Notes under the pieces: model-generated
Database searches by the model: none
What the model was told of the DNA's origin: nothing
Seen by the model: the letters and a program-made list of their open reading frames with translations, nothing else
Shown here: in pieces, positions 31,467 to 40,256 of the stretch
Position numbering within the stretch: the first letter of the stretch is position 1
How the letters are laid out: the number at the start of each line of letters is the position of its first letter
Position numbers and translations under genes: made by a program
Assembly (NCBI RefSeq): GCF_019930585.1
Contig: NZ_CP082839.1
Location: forward strand, 372,001-436,000
From: Sphingomonas nostoxanthinifaciens
GTDB lineage: Bacteria > Pseudomonadota > Alphaproteobacteria > Sphingomonadales > Sphingomonadaceae
Direction: 5' to 3'
Length of the DNA stretch: 64,000 nucleotides

Positions 31467-32129
31467 ATGATCGCGTTCCACGACGTTTCGAAGACCTACC
31501 ATATTCGCAAATTTGAGAAGCGGGTCTTTACCAACTTGAATTTCGCCATCCATCCCGGTGAAAGCATTGGAATCTGCGGTGCCAACGGCGCCGGCAAGTC
31601 AACCTTGATGCGTCTGATTGCGGGGGTCGAACAGCCGACATCCGGCCGCATCACGCGCGGCCTCTCGACATCCTGGCCGATCGGCTATGCGAATTGCTTC
31701 CAATCCAGCCTGACCGGCGCGGACAATGCCCGGTTCATCGCGCGTATCTATGGCGAGGACGAGGAGCAGATTCTCGATTTCGTCCAGGATTTCGCCCAAC
31801 TGGGCCCTTATCTCTATCAGCCGGTTCACACCTATTCCGCCGGCATGAACGCGCGCCTTGCCTTCGGCATCAGCCTTGCGATCAGCTTCCAATGCTATCT
31901 GGTCGACGAGGTGACAAGTGCAGGCGACGAGCGCTTCCGGGTGCGCTGCGAGGAAGCGCTCCTGCACCGGCGCGATAACGCCACACTGATCATGATCAGT
32001 CACGATCCCGGCACGCTGCGGCAATTCTGTCGGCGCGGCGCGGTGGTCTATGGCGGAAATCTTGTCTTCTTCGACACGATCGACGAGGCGAGCGAAGTCC
32101 ATCACCGCCTGCAAATGCGCGCAGCTTGA
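31467..32129 (+). CDS. kpsT: Capsular polysaccharide ABC exporter, ATP-binding protein
   Basis: ATPase of a KpsMT-type (ABC-2) exporter that moves finished polysaccharide across the inner membrane. It is 220 residues. Walker A GANGAGKST is at 38-46, the signature YSAGMNARLAFG begins near 123 and Walker B is CYLVDEVTSAGDERF. The signature and D-E-x-x-S-A-G-D are typical of KpsT/BexA/CtrD. It lacks the long C-terminal polysaccharide-binding domain of O-antigen Wzt proteins. The partner permease kpsM lies 24 kb away on the other strand. It starts the plus-strand arm, divergent from the methyltransferase-like gene. Confidence 0.92.
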   Translation: MIAFHDVSKTYHIRKFEKRVFTNLNFAIHPGESIGICGANGAGKSTLMRLIAGVEQPTSGRITRGLSTSWPIGYANCFQSSLTGADNARFIARIYGEDEEQILDFVQDFAQLGPYLYQPVHTYSAGMNARLAFGISLAISFQCYLVDEVTSAGDERFRVRCEEALLHRRDNATLIMISHDPGTLRQFCRRGAVVYGGNLVFFDTIDEASEVHHRLQMRAA

Positions 32130-32175
32130 GGCAGATTGATGTTTACCTGAGTGATCGCTAAAGACGCCGCCATTC

Positions 32176-33423
32176 ATGCGTGTTAGCAATCCTCCGGCCA
32201 TCGCAACCTCTCTCCTGCGACGGCCTCACCCTGACGTGGGGACGTTTCCCATCATAGTGTCGCGATCACATTGTTTCGGCCTGGTCCGGCTCCTGGGCTT
32301 TCCTGAAGTAACTATTGCCGCGCTGCTTCTGGCGGGAATGCTTTCGCTCTCGGGATGCGCCACGCTGCCGGCTAGCGGCCCGACCGCCGGCGAGATACGC
32401 AGCGGCGCACGCCGCGACAATGCGATCGGATTCCGGATCGTGGATGTCGATGCGCCGACGCTCGCCGAGATCGACCGGCGCACCGCCGTCCTTGACGCCG
32501 CCCGCCCGACACTCACCAGCTTGGCGGGCGACCGGCGCACCGACTTTGTCGGACCGGGTGACGTCTTAACGATCGATATCTACGAGGTCGGCGCGTCTCT
32601 GTTCGGCAGCGGGCGCGACCAAGGCAATTTCTACGACCCATCCGCCAAGGGTGAAAAATTTCCGGCGGTTCTGGTCGATCACGATGGTGCGATCCGTCTG
32701 CCCTATGTGGGGAGGCTGCAAGTCGCTGGTCGGACTGTCGGGGATATCCAGGATCTGATCGAGCAAGGCCTGCGCGGCAAATCCCAGCATCCGCAGGTTC
32801 TGGTGGGCATCAAGCAATCGGCCACCGACGTGGTCTATGTAGGAGGCGATGTCCGCAAGCCCGGCCGGCTCGATATCATGCTGCAGCAACAACGGCTCTT
32901 GGACGCGATCGCGCTGGCGGGCGGCCCGGCTAATTCCTCCGAGGACACGATCGTCCGGTTCGCGCGCGGCGACAACATCGTGGAGGAACGGCTCGGCCGC
33001 ATCCGCGCCGGCGCAAAGGACGATTTGGTGCTGGCGCCCGGCGACCGGATTGAGCTCATCCGGCGGCCACGGACCTTCATCGTGCTCGGCGCCACCAGCA
33101 AGGTTTCGCAGGTCTCCTTCGAGACGGGCGATCTCTCGCTGGCGGAAGCGGTCGCTCGAGCCGGCGGCCCGACCGACACGCAGGCCGATCCGGCAGCGGT
33201 CTTTCTTTTTCGCTACGAGCCAGTCGGGGCCGGCGAACAGCCCGTAATATACCGGCTCAACATGCTGCGTCCGGCAAGCTATTTCTTGGCCCAGCGCTTG
33301 GCCCTACGCGACAAGGACGTTTTGTACATCGCCAATGCCGCGTCCAATCGGCCGGCCAAGCTCGTCGGTATCATCAACCAGCTATTCTCACCATTCTTGA
33401 CTGCGCGCGCAATCGCGAATTGA
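32176..33423 (+). CDS. kpsD: Polysaccharide export lipoprotein (KpsD/BexD/Wza-type)
   Basis: Outer-membrane export channel component. It is 415 residues. Hydrophobic VTIAALLLAGMLSLSGC ends with a lipobox Cys near residue 61. The polysaccharide export domain follows (VGPGDVLTIDIYEVGASLFG; AVLVDHDGAIRLPYVGRLQV; HPQVLVGIKQSATDVVYVGG), then two SLBB repeats (VYVGGDVRKPGRLDI; FIVLGATSKVSQVSFETGDL). It is closer to the shorter BexD/CtrA form than to 558-residue KpsD. The start is uncertain: a leader of about 27 residues precedes the signal peptide, and a GTG at 32257 is an alternative. It follows kpsT by 46 bases. Confidence 0.88.
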   Translation: MRVSNPPAIATSLLRRPHPDVGTFPIIVSRSHCFGLVRLLGFPEVTIAALLLAGMLSLSGCATLPASGPTAGEIRSGARRDNAIGFRIVDVDAPTLAEIDRRTAVLDAARPTLTSLAGDRRTDFVGPGDVLTIDIYEVGASLFGSGRDQGNFYDPSAKGEKFPAVLVDHDGAIRLPYVGRLQVAGRTVGDIQDLIEQGLRGKSQHPQVLVGIKQSATDVVYVGGDVRKPGRLDIMLQQQRLLDAIALAGGPANSSEDTIVRFARGDNIVEERLGRIRAGAKDDLVLAPGDRIELIRRPRTFIVLGATSKVSQVSFETGDLSLAEAVARAGGPTDTQADPAAVFLFRYEPVGAGEQPVIYRLNMLRPASYFLAQRLALRDKDVLYIANAASNRPAKLVGIINQLFSPFLTARAIAN

Positions 33424-33473
33424 TGGGGTAAAGCGAACCCTGCCAGTTCGGTCTGGCGACCGAGGGAGTGTGA

Positions 33474-33502
33474 TGACGATGCCCGAGAGCGGTGACGATG
33501 CC
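33474..33502 (+). repeat. Short duplication at the start of the GT9 gene
   Basis: TGACGATGCC occurs at 33474-33483 and again at 33493-33502, 19 bases apart. A ribosome-binding site (GAGGGAG) fits the ATG at 33473, whose frame closes after 12 codons. Deleting one 19-base copy would join that ATG to the downstream frame. Confidence 0.55.
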
Positions 33503-34922
33503 GGATGACAGCGATCCGCTCGCACCGTTCCTGCGCGACGAGATCGCGCGCTGGATAGAAAGCGAGGCGGATGCGGCGGGTGCAGAGCAGGCGCTCGTGA
33601 TCGCGCAATCCCTGCTGCAGGACATCGAAGACTATCGCGGCGCCATCCGGCGCTGGTTTGGCGTGCTCAGGATCGGCGGCCATCTAATCATCCTGGTACC
33701 GCATGCCTTCCTCGCGGAACGGCGACTGTCGCTGCCCGTGCCTGGGCGACCGCAACAGCGCCGGCTCTATACGCCGCGCAGCCTGATGGCAGAGGTTGAG
33801 GAAGCGCTCATTCCCAACAGCTACCGCGTCCGCTGGCTCGGCGACCGCGATGCGGGTTACGATTATGGGCGAAACGAAGCGGCCGACGGCGATGCGCAGC
33901 AACATGTCGCGCTCTTGCTTCAGCGGATCGATGGGGCGCCGCTGCCATCGGCTCCGCTCGTTGCGACGGCGCCGCCCATTCAGGGTCATGGCCTCCCGCA
34001 CCTTCGCATCGAACAGGGCGAAGCGCTTGCCGCACCGACACGCATTCTTGTCATGAAGCTCGATCATCTCGGCGATTTCATGATGGCCGATGCGGCGATT
34101 CGGCGATTACGCGCGCATTTTCCTAACGCACATCTCTCGATCCTAGTAGGCTCGTGGAATGCAACTACGGCGCGCGACCAAGGCCTGTTCGACGCGGTGA
34201 TCCCGTTCGATGCTTTTCCGCGCGACGCGAGCGAGCGGGGTTCGGACATTCAGGGTGCGCGCCTGTTGCTCGAACGCCTTGTTACGGCCCACTACGACCT
34301 GGCGATCGACCTTCGGGTCGAGACCGACACGCGGCCCCTGCTGGAGAGTGTGCGTGCAACGTGCCGCGCAGGCATCGGGCTCAAGGCGCAAATTCCGTTC
34401 TTGGACATCGCCCTGCCGCTCGACCGCTCGCCCGCCGCCGACGAAACCGCCACCTACTTGGAATTACCGCCAACGGCTTTCAGCGCCGATCCGGCCTACC
34501 GCCGCAGCCCCTTCGCCATTTCCGGACGCGATATCGCGTCCCGCCGGGTGAATTCCGCGCTGCTATGGGGTCCTTATCAGCGGATCGAGGCGGGCGATTA
34601 CGTGTTTGAGCCGCATCTGTTCTTCGATCCGCTAATCCGCGGCGAAGTTTCATGCGACGTAGCGTTGGATGGAGTATCGCATTTATCCTTCACGATCGAC
34701 GGCACGACCGACCGGCTGGTCTTTCCATTCACTAACGGGAAGCCCGGTGCGCTCTTCGAATTCCGGCTGTGGCCGGGGCGGAGCCGGCATGTGCCGGACT
34801 TCCAGTTTCATGGCGGCCGGCTGACGAAGATCTGTCACGGACAGCCGCTGCACCAGTCGGAATGCTTGCTGCTATTGATCGAACTGATTGCGCTCCGGCG
34901 CGGCGTTGGCGGGTCGCTCTAG
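33492..34922 (+). CDS. Methyltransferase fragment fused to N-terminal half of a GT9 glycosyltransferase with inserted beta domain
   Basis: A 476-residue protein. Residues about 33-125 match the C-terminal half of class I methyltransferases (VLRIGGHLIILVPH, RRLYTPRSLMAEVEEAL, DAGYDYG). The SAM-binding half is absent. Residues about 184-310 are the N-terminal Rossmann domain of ADP-heptose-type GT9 transferases (RILVMKLDHLGDFMMADAAI, YDLAIDLRVETDT). Residues about 345-450 are strand-rich and unlike GT9. The frame ends in TAG at 34920; three codons later, in the same frame, the second GT9 half begins. So this is either half of a broken gene or one member of a two-piece enzyme. The start is GTG 33492 or ATG 33498. 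Confidence 0.7.
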   Translation: MTMPDDSDPLAPFLRDEIARWIESEADAAGAEQALVIAQSLLQDIEDYRGAIRRWFGVLRIGGHLIILVPHAFLAERRLSLPVPGRPQQRRLYTPRSLMAEVEEALIPNSYRVRWLGDRDAGYDYGRNEAADGDAQQHVALLLQRIDGAPLPSAPLVATAPPIQGHGLPHLRIEQGEALAAPTRILVMKLDHLGDFMMADAAIRRLRAHFPNAHLSILVGSWNATTARDQGLFDAVIPFDAFPRDASERGSDIQGARLLLERLVTAHYDLAIDLRVETDTRPLLESVRATCRAGIGLKAQIPFLDIALPLDRSPAADETATYLELPPTAFSADPAYRRSPFAISGRDIASRRVNSALLWGPYQRIEAGDYVFEPHLFFDPLIRGEVSCDVALDGVSHLSFTIDGTTDRLVFPFTNGKPGALFEFRLWPGRSRHVPDFQFHGGRLTKICHGQPLHQSECLLLLIELIALRRGVGGSL

Positions 34923-34931
34923 ATCTCGCAC

Positions 34932-35435
34932 ATGACCGCTGGCATCGTCATCGCCCCGTTTTCCAACTCGGATATCCGGGATTGGCCGATCGCGCATTTC
35001 ATCGAACTGATCCGCCTGCTGGTGGGTCAGAGAATCCACCTGATCGGCAGTGCAAACCAATTCAACCGCGCCGCCGAGATCGTGCGACCGTTCGACGCCG
35101 GGCGGGTCCATAATCATTGCGGGCAGTTCACTTGGGCAGAAACAAGGAAGCTTCTCGCCAGTGCTGACTGCGTGATCGGCAACAATTCTGGCATTGCACA
35201 TCTTGCCGCATCTCTCGGCAAGCCGACGATCTGCCTGTTTGGCGGCGCGCATCATCGGCTCGAATGGGGCCCTCGCGGTCCGCGAGTACGCATCGTCACG
35301 CTGACTGTGCCCTGCGCGCCCTGCGGACGCCATCGCGCCGCGGACTGCCCCTTCGCCCTGCAATGCCTTGCCGGCATAGATGCGGCGCATATCGCCGAAC
35401 TCGCGCTGGAACTTATGCAGCCAACCGGCGGATGA
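34932..35435 (+). CDS. C-terminal half of the GT9 glycosyltransferase, separated by an in-frame TAG
   Basis: A 167-residue protein equal to the donor-binding Rossmann domain of GT9 (heptosyltransferase-like) enzymes: IVIAPFSNSDIRDWP, HLIGSANQFNRAAEIV, and the hallmark CVIGNNSGIAHLAASLGKPT, then PCGRHRAADCPFALQCLAGI. It is in the same frame as the preceding gene, after TAG and three codons. I see no convincing ribosome-binding site before ATG 34932. It cannot act alone as a transferase; readthrough, complementation by the first half, or loss of function are the options. Confidence 0.7.
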   Translation: MTAGIVIAPFSNSDIRDWPIAHFIELIRLLVGQRIHLIGSANQFNRAAEIVRPFDAGRVHNHCGQFTWAETRKLLASADCVIGNNSGIAHLAASLGKPTICLFGGAHHRLEWGPRGPRVRIVTLTVPCAPCGRHRAADCPFALQCLAGIDAAHIAELALELMQPTGG

Positions 35436-35554
35436 ACGGCACGAAAAGCGCCGATTAAGAATGAGGATCGATTGCTCGATTGGGGCACAGCCACTGGTCA
35501 TCCGGGCTTGATCGGCTATGACGCCCCACATTGGGGAAAAGGTGGATCGCGTTG

Positions 35555-38500
35555 ATGAGTGCGTCAGATTTCGCTTCGGCCTTCTTTTCGGGAGGTGAGC
35601 CGGAGGAGAATCTCCAGGATGCGTCCACAGCGATCGCCGCCACCCGCCCAAACGATGTCGATAAAGCCGATCCCGATCAACCGACCGCGGAAGCGATACG
35701 GCGCCAATTGGAACAGGAGCGATCCGCTTGGGAAATGGAACGCGACGCGCTGAACCAACGAATCGACGAATTGGGGTCTCATCGCCCGTCGCCGGGCGGT
35801 GCCGCGCGCTGGATAGGGGAGAAGCTTCGTGCCATCCTCGGCAACGGCCAGCGCGCAGACACGGCACCGACCCCGGCATCCGCACCGATGAGCGCCGATG
35901 CGCTGGCCGAGCTTGCGGCCGAGCGTGAGCTCATCGCGACCAGCAACCTGTTCGACGAACGCTATTATCGCGCCCAGGGGCCGGCGTTCGAGGGCGATGC
36001 GATCGTCCATTTCTGCACAACCGGCTGGCGCGAACAAAAGAGTCCGAGCGAGGCGTTCGACGTCGGCTTCTACCTTGCGACTTATCCCGACGTGGCGCAG
36101 GCAGGCGTCAATCCGCTCGTTCACTGGCTTCGCTACGGCCGCCCGGAGGGGCGCAACGCGCTCCCACCGCATCTTGCGCTTGAGGCGGAGGCGCCGCGAC
36201 GCCGTGCCTGGGATCAGCCGAGCGCGATCAACAGCCCCTCGATTATCTTCATTACGCATGAAGGATCGCAAACGGGTGCGCCGATGGTGCTGCTGTCGCT
36301 GCTGCGCTGGCTGCGCGCGAATACGGATATCGATTTCTCGATCGTGATCGGCGCCGATGGCCCACTGGACGAACAGTTCGAGGCGATCGCCCCCTGCTTC
36401 CACATGGTGGATTACGCGGACGGCAAGAAGCTTCGCGACGATTTGCGCCGCTTTTGCGGGCTGAACGTGCAGCTCGTTTACATGAACACGATCGTCTCGG
36501 GCATCTACGGCAACCAGCTGCGGTTCCTGAATGCCGATTTCATCGCCCATGTCCACGAGATGGAGGCTGTGTTCCAGATATTCGAAGAGCCCTTTCGGCT
36601 ACTCGCGAGTTTCTGTGACCGGTTCGTCGCGGTGGCGGACGGCGCGGCCGAAGCAATCCGCCGCAGGACACAGGACCGCGAGGTCAAGATCACGGTTCTG
36701 CCGCCGTTCATCGAGGTACCGGACCACGCGCCCGCCTCGCTCACGATCGAGCAGGGACCCTGGATCATCTATGGTTGCGGCACGGCCGAAAGCAGGAAAG
36801 GCGCGGACCTATTCTGTGACGTGGCAGAAGAATTGATTAAGTTGGGCCGCCGCGATTTCAAGATGCGGTGGATCGGCCGCGCAGGCGATATCGCGCTTGA
36901 TCAATTGATCAAGAAACGCGGTCTCGGCCAGCACGTCGAATGGCTCGGCGCCCAGAACAAGCCTAGTGAATTCTTCGATCATGGCGCGCTGTTCCTGTTG
37001 CCCTCGCGCGAGGATCCGTTCCCGTTGGTCTGCCTGGAAGCGGCGGATCGCGGCCTGCCTGTCATCTGCTTCGCCGATGCGGGCGCAATGCCGACCTTCG
37101 TCGAGCAGGATGCCGGGATCGTCGTCCCCTATCTCGACGTTGCGGCTATGGCTGGAGCGGCGGCAGCTTTGCTCGACGATCAGGGTCGACGCCACAGCTT
37201 GGGCGCGCGGGCGCGTGCGAAGGTCAAAGAGCGCGCGGTCGTCGATGTGATCGCGCCTAAGATACTCGATCTGCTGCCAGCGCTGACCGAGTCCACCGCG
37301 CTTACCGAGTTCGAAGCCTATTGCGAACAGATCGATCGCGCCGGGATTGTCTCGTTCGACATTTTCGATACGCTTGTCACCCGGCTGGTCAGCGAGCCCG
37401 AGCGCGTGTTCGACGTGGCGGAACATCGCCACAGCCGCCGCGAGGTAGCGGTGCTCGATCTATTCAGCGAACGGATGCGAGCGGCGGGCACGGCACTCGG
37501 CCGATACAACGGCGCGATCGACGATGTCTCGATCGACGAAATATATGAGGAGATGGCCTTCTTTCGCGATGCTTCGATCGAGAAGCAGACCGAATGCGAT
37601 ATATGTACGCCGCATCCTCTCGGCGCGCGCCTGTTCGCCTATGCAATCGCGCAGGGCAAGCCCGTCTTCATCGCCAGCGACATGTATTTAGACAGCGATA
37701 CGATCGTCGCGATGCTTACGAAGTGCGGCATTGCCGGATGGGACTCGTTCTTCCTTTCCTCCGCCCGCGGACTTAAAAAAGATACGGGTCGGCTCTACCC
37801 CCTGTTGATCGAGCGCGCCGCACTGCTCGGCTATCCCGCCGACCAGATCTTGCATATCGGTGACAACTGGGAGGGCGACGTCGTACGCGCACGCGCCGCC
37901 GGCCTCCATGCGGCGCGATTCCTGCCACTCTATGAAAATCGCGCGCAGGCCTTTCCGCTGTCGTCGCGACATCTGGGTGAGTTGTCGCAGATCGGCCGGC
38001 TGTGGAACAGTTTCCGCACCCAGGCCTGCAGGCTGTGGCAGGCGGAAGATCCCGGTCTTGCCGGCCACATCTATACCCGGTTGGGCTTCGAGCTGACAGG
38101 CCCGCTCGCCGCAATGATGGCCATGCACGTGCGTGCGCAGGCCGATCGGCTCGGCGCGACGAAGATCGTTTTTATGGCCCGCGACGGCCGGATCATTCGC
38201 AAGGCCTTTGAACGGCTCTATGCGCGCGAGATCGCCGACGGCACCTATATGCCGATCTATGCCCACCTCTCCCGCGCGACCGTGGTCGGCGCCACGCTGC
38301 AGAACCCGCTAAGCTCCAGCGACCTCTATTTCTTGATCGAAGGTCTGCATCTCAGCCAGAAAAAGATCAGCTATTATCTCGCCAAGGCTGGGCTCGATGG
38401 GGGCGACGAGCGCATCGTCGCGGCGGTCGAAGGGCTGTTCCCGTCGGTCGACCATGTGCCGGGCTGGGCGGAGCTCACGCCGCTGATGAAATTGCTGTCC

Positions 38501-40249
38501 GGCCTCTCGGACAGCATCGCCAAGGCCAACGCTGCTCATCGCCTGTACCTCGACACATATCTGCGGACGCAAGAGATCGTGGGCGACGACCGGGTCGTCG
38601 TGGTCGATGTGGGCTGGCTGCTCAATATCCAGTCCCGGCTCGACCGCTTCCTGCAGGAACGCGGCATCGCGACCCGGCTGTTCGGCGTTTATGTCGGCTC
38701 GCGGGACCGCACCGACAAGACTATTCCTCATGCGTCTTTGTTGTTCGATGGCGGCGATCCCAAGCGCTATGCCGATCTGATCGAACAGAACACTACCCTG
38801 TTCGAGCTGCTCTTCTCGTCTGCCGAACCTTCCGCCACCGGCTTTCATCTCAACGCGGACGGCGAGGTCGAGGTGAAGTTGAAGAATCTTACGTATCCGC
38901 CGGATGAGGAGCTGATAGCGGCGCGCCACATTCACCTCGGCGCGGAGCAGTTCTTCGATCGCTTCGCGGATGCGCTCGCATCATTCTTTCCGGAGCGCGT
39001 CAGCCGGGACTTCTTGTTCGCCGCGTTTGACGCGCTCGTTCACTCCGACAATGCCGAAGCGCATGCCAAGCTCGGCAGATTCGAGGTGCGGCTTGGCGGG
39101 CATCACGAGTTCGTTGTCCATGAAAAGCTACTCCGGGCGTCACCGGTCGCGTTACCGGTGACCAACCGACGCGAATATTTCGCACCCCTGTTGCTGTCCG
39201 CCGCTCAGGGACCGCACGTGACGATCGTGACCGCCGCCGGCCTCGACAACGGATCGACGCGATACCGCGGCATTCACTTGGGCCACAGCCTGGAGGAGCT
39301 TGGTTTCGCGGCGACCTTGATTCACTCCGCGACCCCGAACACAGTCGCGCAGCAGCTTTTCGCGCGATCACAGGCAGTCATCTTCCAGCGCTGTTTCGAC
39401 GAGCAACAGAATGTCGGCACTTTCATGGAGGCAGCGCAGTCCGCGGGCTGCCGGCGCATTATGGAGATTGATGATCTCGTCTTTCCGGAATTCGTTCATG
39501 TTATCGGATCGGTGGCGGGCGGCGAATGGGATTTCGAAAAAGCGATGGAGATCGCCACGAAATATGCCCGTATGATGGAGCGCATGGATGCGGCGATCGT
39601 GTCGACGCCCGTCCTCGAGCGGTACGTGACGACCGCATTCGGCATGCCGACGGCGCTCTATCGCAACCGCATCAGGCGCCACGACGACCCGCTGCCGGAA
39701 AAAAGCCGCGAAATTCGCCTTATCTACGCAGCAGGTACCTTTTCGCACGCTGAGGATTTCCGGCTTATCGCAGACGCTCTTTACGACGTGCTGCGAGAGT
39801 TTCCGCAGGCCCAATTGTCGTTGCTTGGCGCGGTACAACCTCCCGCGCGCTTGCTAAGCCTCCCGGGTGTCTCGAGCTATCCATTGATGCCGTATCGGTC
39901 GATGCTGCGCTTTATTGCGCAGCATGACCTCATGCTGGTACCGCTCGTAAATTCCGCGTTCAACCGAGCCAAATCAAACGTCAAATTCCTAGAGTGCGGT
40001 GCGATGGGGGTTCCGGTGATGGCGTCCCGGGTAGGCGAGTATGTCGAAGCCATCTCCGACGATGCAACCGGCTTGCTGGTCGACGACGACCTATGGCCGG
40101 AGCGGCTGCGCGGGGCGATCCGGGACCGCACCGCACTTGGCACCATCGGCGATGCCGCGCGCGCGCTCGTCCGGTCCCGCTTCGATGTCCGCACTGTCGA
40201 TTCCACGACTGCCGATCGGTTGACGGAAGCGCTCGGCGGACGCGACTGA
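35555..40249 (+). CDS. Multidomain capsule glycosyltransferase: GT4, HAD-like hydrolase, second GT
   Basis: A 1564-residue protein (positions here counted from ATG 35555). An N-terminal coiled coil (about 40-75) is followed by the repeat-type motif FDVGFYLATYPDVAQAGVNP (about 168-187). GT4 domain 1 is at about 228-570, with IIFITHEGSQTGAPMVLLSL and the donor site PSREDPFPLVCLEAADRGLP. The HAD-like domain is at about 600-790 (SFDIFDTLVTR nucleophile Asp; IASDMYLD; LHIGDNWEGDV). An associated helical domain is at about 820-1190. A second GT-B domain is at about 1215-1564 (VTAAGLDNGSTRYRGIH; PLVNSAFNRAKSNVKFLECG). ATG 35555 has AAGGTGG upstream; an in-frame TTG at 35531 is the alternative. Polymerase or repeat-unit assembly is inferred. 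Confidence 0.8.
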   Translation: MSASDFASAFFSGGEPEENLQDASTAIAATRPNDVDKADPDQPTAEAIRRQLEQERSAWEMERDALNQRIDELGSHRPSPGGAARWIGEKLRAILGNGQRADTAPTPASAPMSADALAELAAERELIATSNLFDERYYRAQGPAFEGDAIVHFCTTGWREQKSPSEAFDVGFYLATYPDVAQAGVNPLVHWLRYGRPEGRNALPPHLALEAEAPRRRAWDQPSAINSPSIIFITHEGSQTGAPMVLLSLLRWLRANTDIDFSIVIGADGPLDEQFEAIAPCFHMVDYADGKKLRDDLRRFCGLNVQLVYMNTIVSGIYGNQLRFLNADFIAHVHEMEAVFQIFEEPFRLLASFCDRFVAVADGAAEAIRRRTQDREVKITVLPPFIEVPDHAPASLTIEQGPWIIYGCGTAESRKGADLFCDVAEELIKLGRRDFKMRWIGRAGDIALDQLIKKRGLGQHVEWLGAQNKPSEFFDHGALFLLPSREDPFPLVCLEAADRGLPVICFADAGAMPTFVEQDAGIVVPYLDVAAMAGAAAALLDDQGRRHSLGARARAKVKERAVVDVIAPKILDLLPALTESTALTEFEAYCEQIDRAGIVSFDIFDTLVTRLVSEPERVFDVAEHRHSRREVAVLDLFSERMRAAGTALGRYNGAIDDVSIDEIYEEMAFFRDASIEKQTECDICTPHPLGARLFAYAIAQGKPVFIASDMYLDSDTIVAMLTKCGIAGWDSFFLSSARGLKKDTGRLYPLLIERAALLGYPADQILHIGDNWEGDVVRARAAGLHAARFLPLYENRAQAFPLSSRHLGELSQIGRLWNSFRTQACRLWQAEDPGLAGHIYTRLGFELTGPLAAMMAMHVRAQADRLGATKIVFMARDGRIIRKAFERLYAREIADGTYMPIYAHLSRATVVGATLQNPLSSSDLYFLIEGLHLSQKKISYYLAKAGLDGGDERIVAAVEGLFPSVDHVPGWAELTPLMKLLSGLSDSIAKANAAHRLYLDTYLRTQEIVGDDRVVVVDVGWLLNIQSRLDRFLQERGIATRLFGVYVGSRDRTDKTIPHASLLFDGGDPKRYADLIEQNTTLFELLFSSAEPSATGFHLNADGEVEVKLKNLTYPPDEELIAARHIHLGAEQFFDRFADALASFFPERVSRDFLFAAFDALVHSDNAEAHAKLGRFEVRLGGHHEFVVHEKLLRASPVALPVTNRREYFAPLLLSAAQGPHVTIVTAAGLDNGSTRYRGIHLGHSLEELGFAATLIHSATPNTVAQQLFARSQAVIFQRCFDEQQNVGTFMEAAQSAGCRRIMEIDDLVFPEFVHVIGSVAGGEWDFEKAMEIATKYARMMERMDAAIVSTPVLERYVTTAFGMPTALYRNRIRRHDDPLPEKSREIRLIYAAGTFSHAEDFRLIADALYDVLREFPQAQLSLLGAVQPPARLLSLPGVSSYPLMPYRSMLRFIAQHDLMLVPLVNSAFNRAKSNVKFLECGAMGVPVMASRVGEYVEAISDDATGLLVDDDLWPERLRGAIRDRTALGTIGDAARALVRSRFDVRTVDSTTADRLTEALGGRD

Positions 40250-40256
40250 CCGCGCG

